A DNA stretch of 64,000 nt, from NCBI GenBank assembly GCA_963846505.1, contig CAWJWD010000004.1:806001-870000 (forward strand), given 5' to 3'. Under the pieces are notes generated by a model. It ran no database searches and was not told the DNA's origin. It worked only from the letters and a program-made list of their open reading frames with translations. Both the position numbers and the translations under genes were made by a program. The DNA comes from JACVRW01 sp963846505 (lineage in GTDB: Bacteria > Actinomycetota > Thermoleophilia > Solirubrobacterales > Thermoleophilaceae). Shown piece by piece: positions 14,183 through 21,034 of this stretch (position 1 is the first letter of the stretch; each line of letters starts with the position of its first letter).

Positions 14183-15703
14183 TCAGTTCTTCATCCAGGC
14201 GCGCACCTGGTGCGCGAGCCGCTCGGAGTCTGCGGATTCGACGATCTGGCGCTCGCGCCCGGCGGGGTTGTCGCCCTGATAGAGCTCGACGTGGTGCGGG
14301 TTGGGACCGCGCACGAGCGTGTCGGCCTCCAGCTGCGCCAGCGTCGCGGGCGCCTGGATCTCGCGCAGCCACAGCGGCTCGCCGGTGAGCTGGTCGTTCT
14401 CGCGCTTCTTGAGCTGGCGCGCGAGCAGGATCAGGAAGATCAGGGTCGCCAGCCCGAGGCCGACGTACTTCAGCATCCCGAGCGCACCGCCGACCGGGCT
14501 GGCCTTCGGCGCCTCGACCTTGGCGAAGGCGACCTGGCTGACGTTCAGCACGTCGCCGCGCTCCTCGTCGATGCCGGCCGCCGCCTCGACGGCGTTGCGC
14601 AGCTCGGCGACGTCGGAGGCCTCGACCTCCTTGTCGAGGATCAGCGAGACGCTCTGCTTCTCGACCGCGCCGGGCGCGACCTCGGTGCGGATCACCTCCT
14701 TGTTGACGAGGTTCTTGACGTCCTTGGACGAGCGCTTGTAGTTCGAGCTGCCGGCTGCGCCGCCGGTTGCCTGGGCGTAGCTGGGCACGTTGCCGCCGGT
14801 CCCGGCCGTACCGCCGGCGCCGGCCGCACCGCCCGCGAGCGTCTCGGACTCGACCTTCTGCACCTCGGGCGTGCCCTTGGGCGCGTACTTGAGCTGCTCG
14901 CGCGTGGACTGGTCGGCGTTGAGATCCGCGTTGACGCGCACCTGGCCCTTGCCGGGGCCGACCGTCTGGATCAGCATCGCGTTGATGGCAGCCTCGGTCA
15001 TGCGCTCGTAGCGGCTCTCCACGGCCTGCTTGGTGTTGGAGCCGACGCCGCCCGGCAGGGCCTCGTCGGTGGGCCAGAGCATCTGACCCGAGGAGTCGGT
15101 GATGGTCACGTTGGCGGGCTTCAGCCCCTCGACGCTGGAGGCGACGAGGTTGGCGATGCCGCGCACCTGCGCGGAGTCGAGCTCGCCACCGCCGGAGAGC
15201 AGCACGGCCGCGGTGGCCGGCTTCTCCTCCTCGGCGAACAGCTCGTCCTCGGGCAGGGTCAGCTGCACCTCGACGCCGGAGACGCCGTCGACGCCGCCGA
15301 CCGTGCGGGCGATCTCGCCCTCGAGCGCACGCTGGTAGGTGACCTTCTGCTGGAACTCGCTGGCGCCGAGCTTCTGCTTGTCGAACAGCTCGAGGCCGGG
15401 CTTGGCCGAACCGGGCATGCCGGTCTGGGCGACCGCGATGCGCGCCTCGGGCAGCTTGCCCTTCTCGACCGCGACCGCGGTGCCGTTGTTCTGCAGCTCG
15501 TAGCCGATGCCCTGCTCGGAGAGCGCGTCGGTGAGCTTGGTGGTGTCGGCGGGCTCGACGCCGGAGGCGAGGATCGTGTAGCTCGGCTTGGTCGCCAGCT
15601 TGAAGAAGACGACGGTGAACAGCAGCGTGCCCACGACCGAGAGGACGAGCACGAGCTTGCCGCGCGGGGTGAGGCTGGCGAAGGTGCTCTGCAGCTTGCC
15701 CAT
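14183..15703 (-). CDS. fliF: Flagellar MS-ring protein FliF
   Basis: FliF forms the membrane and supramembrane ring on which the flagellum is built. The 506-residue product has an N-terminal membrane helix (about residues 17-37), ring-building motif 1 (YTILASGVEPADTTKLTDAL), RBM2 with GVEVQLTLPEDELF, RBM3 with ALMIQTVGPGKGQVRVNADL-like sequence, a second membrane helix near residue 420 and the short cytoplasmic tail that binds FliG (RAWMKN at the end). Length is normal for a short FliF. Confidence 0.96.
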   Translation of the reverse strand: MGKLQSTFASLTPRGKLVLVLSVVGTLLFTVVFFKLATKPSYTILASGVEPADTTKLTDALSEQGIGYELQNNGTAVAVEKGKLPEARIAVAQTGMPGSAKPGLELFDKQKLGASEFQQKVTYQRALEGEIARTVGGVDGVSGVEVQLTLPEDELFAEEEKPATAAVLLSGGGELDSAQVRGIANLVASSVEGLKPANVTITDSSGQMLWPTDEALPGGVGSNTKQAVESRYERMTEAAINAMLIQTVGPGKGQVRVNADLNADQSTREQLKYAPKGTPEVQKVESETLAGGAAGAGGTAGTGGNVPSYAQATGGAAGSSNYKRSSKDVKNLVNKEVIRTEVAPGAVEKQSVSLILDKEVEASDVAELRNAVEAAAGIDEERGDVLNVSQVAFAKVEAPKASPVGGALGMLKYVGLGLATLIFLILLARQLKKRENDQLTGEPLWLREIQAPATLAQLEADTLVRGPNPHHVELYQGDNPAGRERQIVESADSERLAHQVRAWMKN

Positions 15704-15706
15704 CGC

Positions 15707-16036
15707 CTAGACCTGCGTCCTGAAGATCTCTTGGTAGGCCTCGACGGCCTTGTTGCGCACCTGCGACGCGAGGTCCATCGACAGCCGTGCGCGCTCGATC
15801 GCCATCACGACCTCGGCCGGATCCTGCGCCTGGCCGGTGGCCAGCTCGCGGGCGGCGCCGGCGGCATCGGTCTGCGTCGCCTGCAGCGACTCGATGGCGT
15901 TCGTCAGCTGGTCGCCGAAGCTCGCGCCCTCGCTGCCCTGGGCCGCGCCGGCGGCGTCGGCGCCCTGGCCGATGCCCGGCACCTGCCAGTCGGCGCCGCT
16001 GGTGATCATGCTCGGATCGATCGGAGGGAGCGGCAT
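15707..16036 (-). CDS. fliE: Flagellar hook-basal body complex protein FliE
   Basis: FliE joins the MS ring to the rod. The 109-residue product ends with the conserved helices VVMAIERARLSMDLASQVRNK and AYQEIFRTQV, which define the family; the N-terminal half is variable. The ATG overlaps the flgC stop (ATGA), and fliF follows after three bases. Confidence 0.94.
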   Translation of the reverse strand: MPLPPIDPSMITSGADWQVPGIGQGADAAGAAQGSEGASFGDQLTNAIESLQATQTDAAGAARELATGQAQDPAEVVMAIERARLSMDLASQVRNKAVEAYQEIFRTQV

Positions 16037-16479
16037 CAGCGCAGCAGGTCGAGGGTCTTGGTGTACATCTGCTTGGCGGTCTGCATCGCGGTCACGTTGG
16101 CCTCGTAGGAGCGCGAGGCGGAGATCAGGTCGACCATCTCGGTGACCGGGTTGACGTTCGGCATGTGCACGTAGCCCTGACCGTCGGCGTCGGGATGGCT
16201 GGGGTCGTAGACGAGCCGGTCGGGCGCGGAGTCCTCGGACACCTGGGCGACCTTGACGCCGCTGCCGATCGCGCCGTCGAGCTGGGCGCTGAAGCTCGGG
16301 TGGGCCGAGGCGCCGTCGCCGCCGGCCTCCTGCAGCACGACCAGCTTGCGCTTGTAGGCGCCGCCGTCGGCGCCGCGCGTGGTCTGCGCGTTGGCGAGGT
16401 TCTCCGCCGTGACGTTCATCCGCAGGCGCTCGGCCGTGAGGCCGCTGGCGGAGATGTCGAGGGCTCCGAACAGGCTCAT
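16036..16479 (-). CDS. flgC: Flagellar basal-body rod protein FlgC
   Basis: FlgC is a proximal rod subunit. From ATG 16479 the product has 147 residues with the rod N-terminus FGALDISASGLTAERLRMNV, AENLANAQTT in place of the common NNIANANT, YVHMPNVNPVTEMVDLI, and the C-terminal helix SRSYEANVTAMQTAKQM. Both ends overlap neighbours by ATGA, so flgB, flgC and fliE are translationally coupled. Confidence 0.95.
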   Translation of the reverse strand: MSLFGALDISASGLTAERLRMNVTAENLANAQTTRGADGGAYKRKLVVLQEAGGDGASAHPSFSAQLDGAIGSGVKVAQVSEDSAPDRLVYDPSHPDADGQGYVHMPNVNPVTEMVDLISASRSYEANVTAMQTAKQMYTKTLDLLR

Positions 16480-16856
16480 CAGCGGGCTCCGATCGCGCTC
16501 TTGAGGATGTCGATGCGGCCCTTGGCCACCGCGACGAGGGTCTGGTACTCGAGTCCGTTGGCCGCCAGCTGCGCGGCCTGGGCGTCGATGTCGAAGCCGC
16601 TGCCGTCGGCGCGCATCTTCACGGCGCCGTCGGGCTCGGCCTCGAACGAGGCTCGCTCGACCGAGGCGCGGGCGTCGCTCAGGTCGAGGCCGCCCTGCCC
16701 CAGCGCGGCCGCCAGCGCGCCGTGGAAGTCGACGTCGCTGGGCACGTAGCCGGGCGTGTTGGCGTTCGCGATGTTGTTCGAGATCGCCTCGTTGCGCTGC
16801 GACGCGCCGGAGAGGGCACGTTCGACGGCAAGCTGAGTGATGTCGAATAGCTGCAT
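16479..16856 (-). CDS. flgB: Flagellar basal-body rod protein FlgB
   Basis: FlgB is the first rod protein distal to FliE. The 125-residue product contains the rod signature NEAISNNIANANTPGYVPSD at about residues 24-43 and the C-terminal helix NGLEYQTLVAVAKGRIDILKSAI. It is the promoter-proximal gene of the long minus-strand flagellar operon, with a near-perfect sigma-28 promoter 78 bases upstream. Confidence 0.95.
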   Translation of the reverse strand: MQLFDITQLAVERALSGASQRNEAISNNIANANTPGYVPSDVDFHGALAAALGQGGLDLSDARASVERASFEAEPDGAVKMRADGSGFDIDAQAAQLAANGLEYQTLVAVAKGRIDILKSAIGAR

Positions 16857-16933
16857 CGCTGGGGAACGGAAGGGAAAGGTTGAAAGCAGGCCCTCCGTGG
16901 CCTAGCGACACTCCATCCGTGGAGCCATCCCGG

Positions 16934-16960
16934 TCATCGGCCTCAGCCGGCCGGGCTTTA
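16934..16960 (-). promoter_or_regulatory. Sigma-28 (FliA) type promoter for the flgB operon
   Basis: The minus strand reads TAAA, exactly 15 bases, GCCGATGA, close to the FliA consensus TAAA-N15-GCCGATAA. It lies in the gap between flgB and the divergent ATPase gene and points at flgB. In enteric bacteria rod genes use earlier promoters, so sigma-28 control of the first basal-body operon would be a different hierarchy. Confidence 0.75.
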
Positions 16961-17000
16961 GCGCCGATCGCCAGCATCCGTAACGCAAGCCCTCATATCG

Positions 17001-17046
17001 CTTACGTCGAGCGTTACTTACGCACGACGTCACTTACATCGAATGT
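17001..17046. repeat. Imperfect 14-base direct repeats before the ATPase gene
   Basis: CTTACGTCGAGCGT (17001-17014) and CTTACATCGAATGT (17033-17046) match at 11 of 14 positions and are three helical turns apart (32 bases). A partial CTTAC copy lies in between. The stretch is richer in AT than its surroundings and ends eight bases before the ATPase start, so it is a good candidate for promoter or repressor binding. Confidence 0.4.
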
Positions 17047-17053
17047 CAGTAGT

Positions 17054-18436
17054 ATGCTCCGACAGATGTTCGTCAACCGCACCAACGAACTGCGGGCGCT
17101 CGAACGTTGGTGGGACGAGCCCGGAGCGCGGCTCGGGCTGCTCTGGGGGCGCCGGCGCGTTGGCAAGACCGCACTGCTGCAGGAGTTCGCGGGCTCGCGG
17201 CGAACCATCTTCCACACCGCCGCCGGACGACCGCCCAGCGACGAGCTGAGCCTGCTCGCGACCGCGGCCGCCGACGCAGACCCCGGCGGTCTGCGCGACC
17301 TGCGTCAGCGCCCGTTCACCGATTGGGACGACGCGCTCGACACGCTCGCGGACGCCGCGTCCCGAGAGCGGCTGCTGGTGGTGATCGACGAGTTCCCCGA
17401 ATTGATGGGAGCTCACCCCGATCTGCCCGGGCGGCTACGGGCGTTCTGGGACCGCGCGCAGGGGAAGACCAAGCTGCACCTGCTGCTCTGCGGCTCCGCA
17501 GTACGCACGATGCACGCGCTCCAAGAGGAGCGCGCACCGCTGTACGGCCGCTTCGATCTGGCGCTGCTGCTGCACCCCTTCCGCCCCCAGGAGGCCGCGG
17601 CCATGCTCCCCGAGCTGTCGCCGGCCGACCGTGCGCTGGTCTGGGGCCTGGTCGGTGGCGTGCCGCTGTATCTGAGCTGGTGGGACCAGGGCGCCAGCGT
17701 GGGCGCCAACCTCGGGCGGCTGGTCTGCGAGCCCGGCGGCCGCCTGCTGACGGAGGGACAACTGGTGCTGGCCACCGAAGGCGATCTCGGCGACCTGGGA
17801 CAGCTCGTGCTGCGCGCGATCGCGGCCGGCCGCACGCGGCACAACGAGATAGCGGACGCGGTCAGGGCCGAGCCCGCCCGTGTCCTCGAGCGGCTCGTGG
17901 AACTGCGACTCGTCGAGCGCATGGTCCCGGTGACGGAGAACCCGGCGCGCACGCGCCGCCGCCTCTATCGAATCGCCGACAACTTCCTCGCCTTCTGGCT
18001 CGGGCTGCTCGACCGCCATCGCTCCGCGATCGAGCGCGGGCTCGGGCAACAGGTGCTGCCGATCCTGCAGCGTCAGCTCGACGACCACATGGGCGATCCG
18101 TGGGAGGCGGCATTCCGAGACCACCTCGTGCGGATGGCCGCCGCGGGGCAGCTCGGTGACGGGATCGTCGACATCGGACGCTGGTGGCGAGACTCGCCGC
18201 CGGTCGAGATCGACGCCGTCGCACTCGCCGGCGAGCGGCGCACGGCGACCCTCGTCGGCGAGGCAAAGTGGTCCCGGCGCGTCGACGGCGAACGCGTACG
18301 TCGCGACCTGGAGCGCAAGGCCGAGGCACTGCCGCGTATCGATGCCAGCCCGCGCTACGCGGTCTGTGCGCGGGAGGCCATCGAGCCGCAGGGCGACGTC
18401 ATTGCCGTGACGGCGGCGGACATCTTCGCTCCCTGA
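17054..18436 (+). CDS. AAA-type ATPase of the ATPase_2/DUF234 family
   Basis: From ATG 17054 the product has 460 residues; a second ATG at 17066 (MFVNRTNEL) is equally likely. The N-terminus has FVNRTNELRAL and a Walker A GRRRVGKTALL near residue 30, LLVVIDEFPEL as Walker B, and LLLCGSAVRTM as sensor region, all typical of archaeal/actinobacterial ATPase_2 proteins. The second half has a winged-helix part (NEIADAVRAEPARVLERLVELRLVER) and a DUF234 nuclease-like C-terminus with EIDAVAL and VGEAKWS. Its role is unknown. It is inserted in opposite orientation between two flagellar operons. Confidence 0.8.
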   Translation: MLRQMFVNRTNELRALERWWDEPGARLGLLWGRRRVGKTALLQEFAGSRRTIFHTAAGRPPSDELSLLATAAADADPGGLRDLRQRPFTDWDDALDTLADAASRERLLVVIDEFPELMGAHPDLPGRLRAFWDRAQGKTKLHLLLCGSAVRTMHALQEERAPLYGRFDLALLLHPFRPQEAAAMLPELSPADRALVWGLVGGVPLYLSWWDQGASVGANLGRLVCEPGGRLLTEGQLVLATEGDLGDLGQLVLRAIAAGRTRHNEIADAVRAEPARVLERLVELRLVERMVPVTENPARTRRRLYRIADNFLAFWLGLLDRHRSAIERGLGQQVLPILQRQLDDHMGDPWEAAFRDHLVRMAAAGQLGDGIVDIGRWWRDSPPVEIDAVALAGERRTATLVGEAKWSRRVDGERVRRDLERKAEALPRIDASPRYAVCAREAIEPQGDVIAVTAADIFAP

Positions 18437-18449
18437 GCGCTCCGGCAGA

Positions 18450-18776
18450 TCAGCCGGCGCGGGTGTCCAGCAGGGCGCCACCGGCGCTCAGCTGGGGTGC
18501 GTACGAACGCGCGGTGCGACGTCCGCGGCCGAGGTCGAGCAATGCGTGGCGCGTCTCGAGCAGCGCCGAGGCGATCGCTCGGGTGCTCTCCTCCTGCAGC
18601 ACGGCCGCACGCTCGAGCGCCGGTCCCGCCTCGGGGGGCGGCACCGCAGGCAGGTCCGCCACGATCCGGTTGCGCTCGTCGTCGAGCGCAGGAATCTCGT
18701 CGTAGCGGCCGGCGGCGATCAGATCGCGCTCGCGCTCGGCGAGCTCGACCAGGCGTTCGTAGGGCGCGGCGTTCAC
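18450..18776 (-). CDS. fliT: FliT-like flagellar chaperone
   Basis: The 108-residue helical protein starts YERLVELAERERDLIAAGRYDEIPALDDERNRIV (cited in part), a pattern shared by FliT/FlgN-type chaperones that bind export substrates. Sequence identity within the family is low, so the call rests mainly on position: it overlaps the fliS stop by four bases and follows fliD-fliS, the standard fliDST order. It starts with GTG. FliT would chaperone the filament cap FliD. Confidence 0.6.
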   Translation of the reverse strand: MNAAPYERLVELAERERDLIAAGRYDEIPALDDERNRIVADLPAVPPPEAGPALERAAVLQEESTRAIASALLETRHALLDLGRGRRTARSYAPQLSAGGALLDTRAG

Positions 18777-19144
18777 GGGCAGATCTCGGCCCAGGCGGAG
18801 CGCAGCTCGCCGAGCAGGCGCGCGACCGCGTCGACCTTGGCCGGATCTTGGGCCAGCTGCGCCTCCATCAGCGTGCGCCGGCAGAAGACGTAGATCGCCC
18901 CCAGCCCCGCGGCGATCTCGCCGCCGGCCTCGGGGTTCAGGGTGGCGTTGAGCTCGTCGATGATCGCCTCGGCACGACGCAGGCGGCTGTTGGCCTGCAC
19001 CACGGTGCCCTCGCGCATCGCCATCGCGGCCTGGCCGAGGAAGCGCAGCGCGCCGTCGTAGAGCATCAGCACGAGTCGCTCGGGTGGGGCACTCAAGACG
19101 CTGTCGCGGGTGTACGCGTTCTGAGCCTGGAGCGTGGAGTTCAT
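18773..19144 (-). CDS. fliS: Flagellin export chaperone FliS
   Basis: FliS binds flagellin in the cytoplasm and keeps it export-competent. The 123-residue product has the family opening AYTRDSVLSAPPERLVLMLYDGALRFLGQA (cited in part), followed by four predicted helices. It follows fliD by 42 bases. The flagellin it should serve is not in this window. Confidence 0.93.
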   Translation of the reverse strand: MNSTLQAQNAYTRDSVLSAPPERLVLMLYDGALRFLGQAAMAMREGTVVQANSRLRRAEAIIDELNATLNPEAGGEIAAGLGAIYVFCRRTLMEAQLAQDPAKVDAVARLLGELRSAWAEICP

Positions 19145-19186
19145 CTCACCCGTGGTGATCGGCTCGGCGCGGGCGAATTTGAGGCG

Positions 19187-20569
19187 CTAGGAGGGGTTCA
19201 GCGCGTTCAGCTGACCCGCCAGCCAGCTCTGCTGGGACTGGCTGGCCGAGAGCACGCTCTCGAGCGTCGCGAACTGCTTGCGCAGCCGGTCCTCCTGCAG
19301 CGCGAGCCGCGTGTCGAGCCGCTCGATCTGGGTGCGCTGGATCTCGGCCTGAGCGTCCGCCTGGGTCTTGCGGCTGGCGATCAGGCCGTCCGAGCGCGTG
19401 TAGCCGTCGAGCAGGCCGTTGACCTTCTGCGCGAAGCCCTCGCTGCCGTTGGCGCCGAGGAAGGTCTTGAGCCCGTCGAGGTTGTTCGCGATCACGTCGT
19501 CGAGCTTGGTCTCGTCGATCACGAGCTTGCCGGCGAGCGAGTCCGCGCTGGAGGCACCGCCGGTCGAGGCGCCGGTGGTGATGCCGAGCTCCGACAGCTG
19601 ATCGAGCACGCCGGCGCCGCTGGCGCTCATGGTCGTGCGCAGCGAGCTGAGCAGGCCGCTGAGGCCGGTGTCGGCGTAGAGCACGCCCTTGAGCGCGTCG
19701 GCGTCGTTCTCGGGATTGACGACGCGCTTCTCGGTCGTCTTCGAGCGGATGAAGTCGACCGTCGAGTTGTACTGCTCGACGAACTTCTTGACCGCGTCCT
19801 TGACCTTCGCCTTGTCGGTCGCCGGCTCGCTGACCGAGACGGTGATCGACTCCCCCACGGGCGTCAGCGACTTGAGCGTCAGCTGCACGCCGGGGATCGC
19901 GCTCGTGACGACGTTCGAGGCCGACGTCTGGGTCGCGCCGCCGTCGACGCTGAACTCCGCGTCGGCGCCCTGCTTGAGCACGCCGCCGGAGAGCGTCGTG
20001 CCGTCGGCCGAGGCGACCGAGGTGAGGCCGTAGGCCGCGCCGCTGGTGCGGCTCGAGACCACGAGCTTGTCCCCCACCACGACCGCGTACGAGGGCGAGC
20101 CGGACGCGCCGTTGATCGAGCCGGCGACGCTCTGGACCGTGGCGCCGGCGGCGATCTGCACCGTCACCGGCGACTTCGTCGGGTCCTCGGGCGTGAGCGT
20201 GATCGAGGTGTCGGCGGCCGGCGAGGCGAAGTCGAAGCTCCACTGGTCGGCGCTGGCCAGCTTCGTCACCGCGATCTGGTGGCCGCCGGGAGCCGAGCCG
20301 GAGAGCAGCGAGGCCGCGACCTGGCCGGCCGAGCTGGACTCGACCGTCTGCTTGGAGGCCCAGGTCAGGACCGAGCTGAGGTCCTTGGCCGCCGACTGGA
20401 GGTTCTTCAGACGCGTGCCGACGTCGTTGAGCGTCGTCTCACGCTGCTCGTAGAACTTCTCCTTCTGCTGCATGCGCACCTTGGGCTGCGCCTGCAACTG
20501 CATCAGCTGGGTGATCAGGGTCTCGCTGTCGAGCCCCGAGGCCAGCCCGCTGAGGCTGATGCCGGTCAC
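19187..20569 (-). CDS. fliD: Flagellar filament capping protein FliD
   Basis: FliD caps the filament tip and folds flagellin. The 460-residue product begins ISLSGLASGLDSETLITQLM, the diagnostic FliD N-terminus, has the FliD_C region with VKDAVKKFVEQYNSTVDFI and ends with the coiled helix RLRKQFATLESVLSASQSQQSWLAGQL. It starts with GTG overlapping the flaG stop. The length is average. Confidence 0.95.
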   Translation of the reverse strand: MTGISLSGLASGLDSETLITQLMQLQAQPKVRMQQKEKFYEQRETTLNDVGTRLKNLQSAAKDLSSVLTWASKQTVESSSAGQVAASLLSGSAPGGHQIAVTKLASADQWSFDFASPAADTSITLTPEDPTKSPVTVQIAAGATVQSVAGSINGASGSPSYAVVVGDKLVVSSRTSGAAYGLTSVASADGTTLSGGVLKQGADAEFSVDGGATQTSASNVVTSAIPGVQLTLKSLTPVGESITVSVSEPATDKAKVKDAVKKFVEQYNSTVDFIRSKTTEKRVVNPENDADALKGVLYADTGLSGLLSSLRTTMSASGAGVLDQLSELGITTGASTGGASSADSLAGKLVIDETKLDDVIANNLDGLKTFLGANGSEGFAQKVNGLLDGYTRSDGLIASRKTQADAQAEIQRTQIERLDTRLALQEDRLRKQFATLESVLSASQSQQSWLAGQLNALNPS

Positions 20570-20895
20570 GCCGGCTTACCGCCCGCGATCTCGATCGCCT
20601 CGGTCGCCGGTACCTGACGCAGCACGCGGCCCTCGGCGTCGCGCACCTCGATCCGCAGCTTGCCGCTGTCGTCCGTGCCGAAGTGCAACTCGCGGCCTTG
20701 GGCCTTGAGCGTCTCGTACGCACGCGCTGCGGCGTCGCATTCGCGCCAAACCTCGGGTGGTGGGTAATCGGTCTTCACGCTGTCGAGCACTCCGGCAAAT
20801 CCGCCCTCGCCCTGAGGCCGGGTGCGGGCCCGCTCAGCGCGTGCCTGGGCCGCGACGGGATCCACTCCGCCCGGTCCGACCGGTCTCACGTCCAT
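20566..20895 (-). CDS. flaG: FlaG-like flagellar protein
   Basis: The 109-residue protein ends with LHFGTDDSGKLRIEVRDAEG and VLRQVPATEAIEI, matching the conserved half of FlaG (which reads like LxFxvdexxgxxvVxvvDxxTgEVIRQIP). FlaG affects filament length in other bacteria. It is the first gene of the flaG-fliD-fliS-fliT operon, with a GGAGG ribosome site eight bases before the ATG and a sigma-28 promoter 43 bases upstream. Confidence 0.8.
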   Translation of the reverse strand: MDVRPVGPGGVDPVAAQARAERARTRPQGEGGFAGVLDSVKTDYPPPEVWRECDAAARAYETLKAQGRELHFGTDDSGKLRIEVRDAEGRVLRQVPATEAIEIAGGKPA

Positions 20896-20937
20896 TTCAA
20901 AACCTCCTACGGCTGAAGCTCCCCTAGTGCGCCCCCC

Positions 20938-20964
20938 TATTCGGCCGCTGTCGGCAGACCTTTA
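20938..20964 (-). promoter_or_regulatory. Sigma-28 (FliA) type promoter for flaG-fliD-fliS-fliT
   Basis: The minus strand reads TAAA, 15 bases, GCCGAATA. All four -35 bases and six of eight -10 bases agree with the FliA consensus, and the spacing is exact. Late filament genes are classical FliA targets, so function supports the sequence. Confidence 0.75.
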
Positions 20965-21034
20965 GCCCCGACTGTCGAAATTCTCTTCGCGGCGCACATG
21001 CGGCGCGACACGGAGAGGCGACGAAGCGGGTGCT

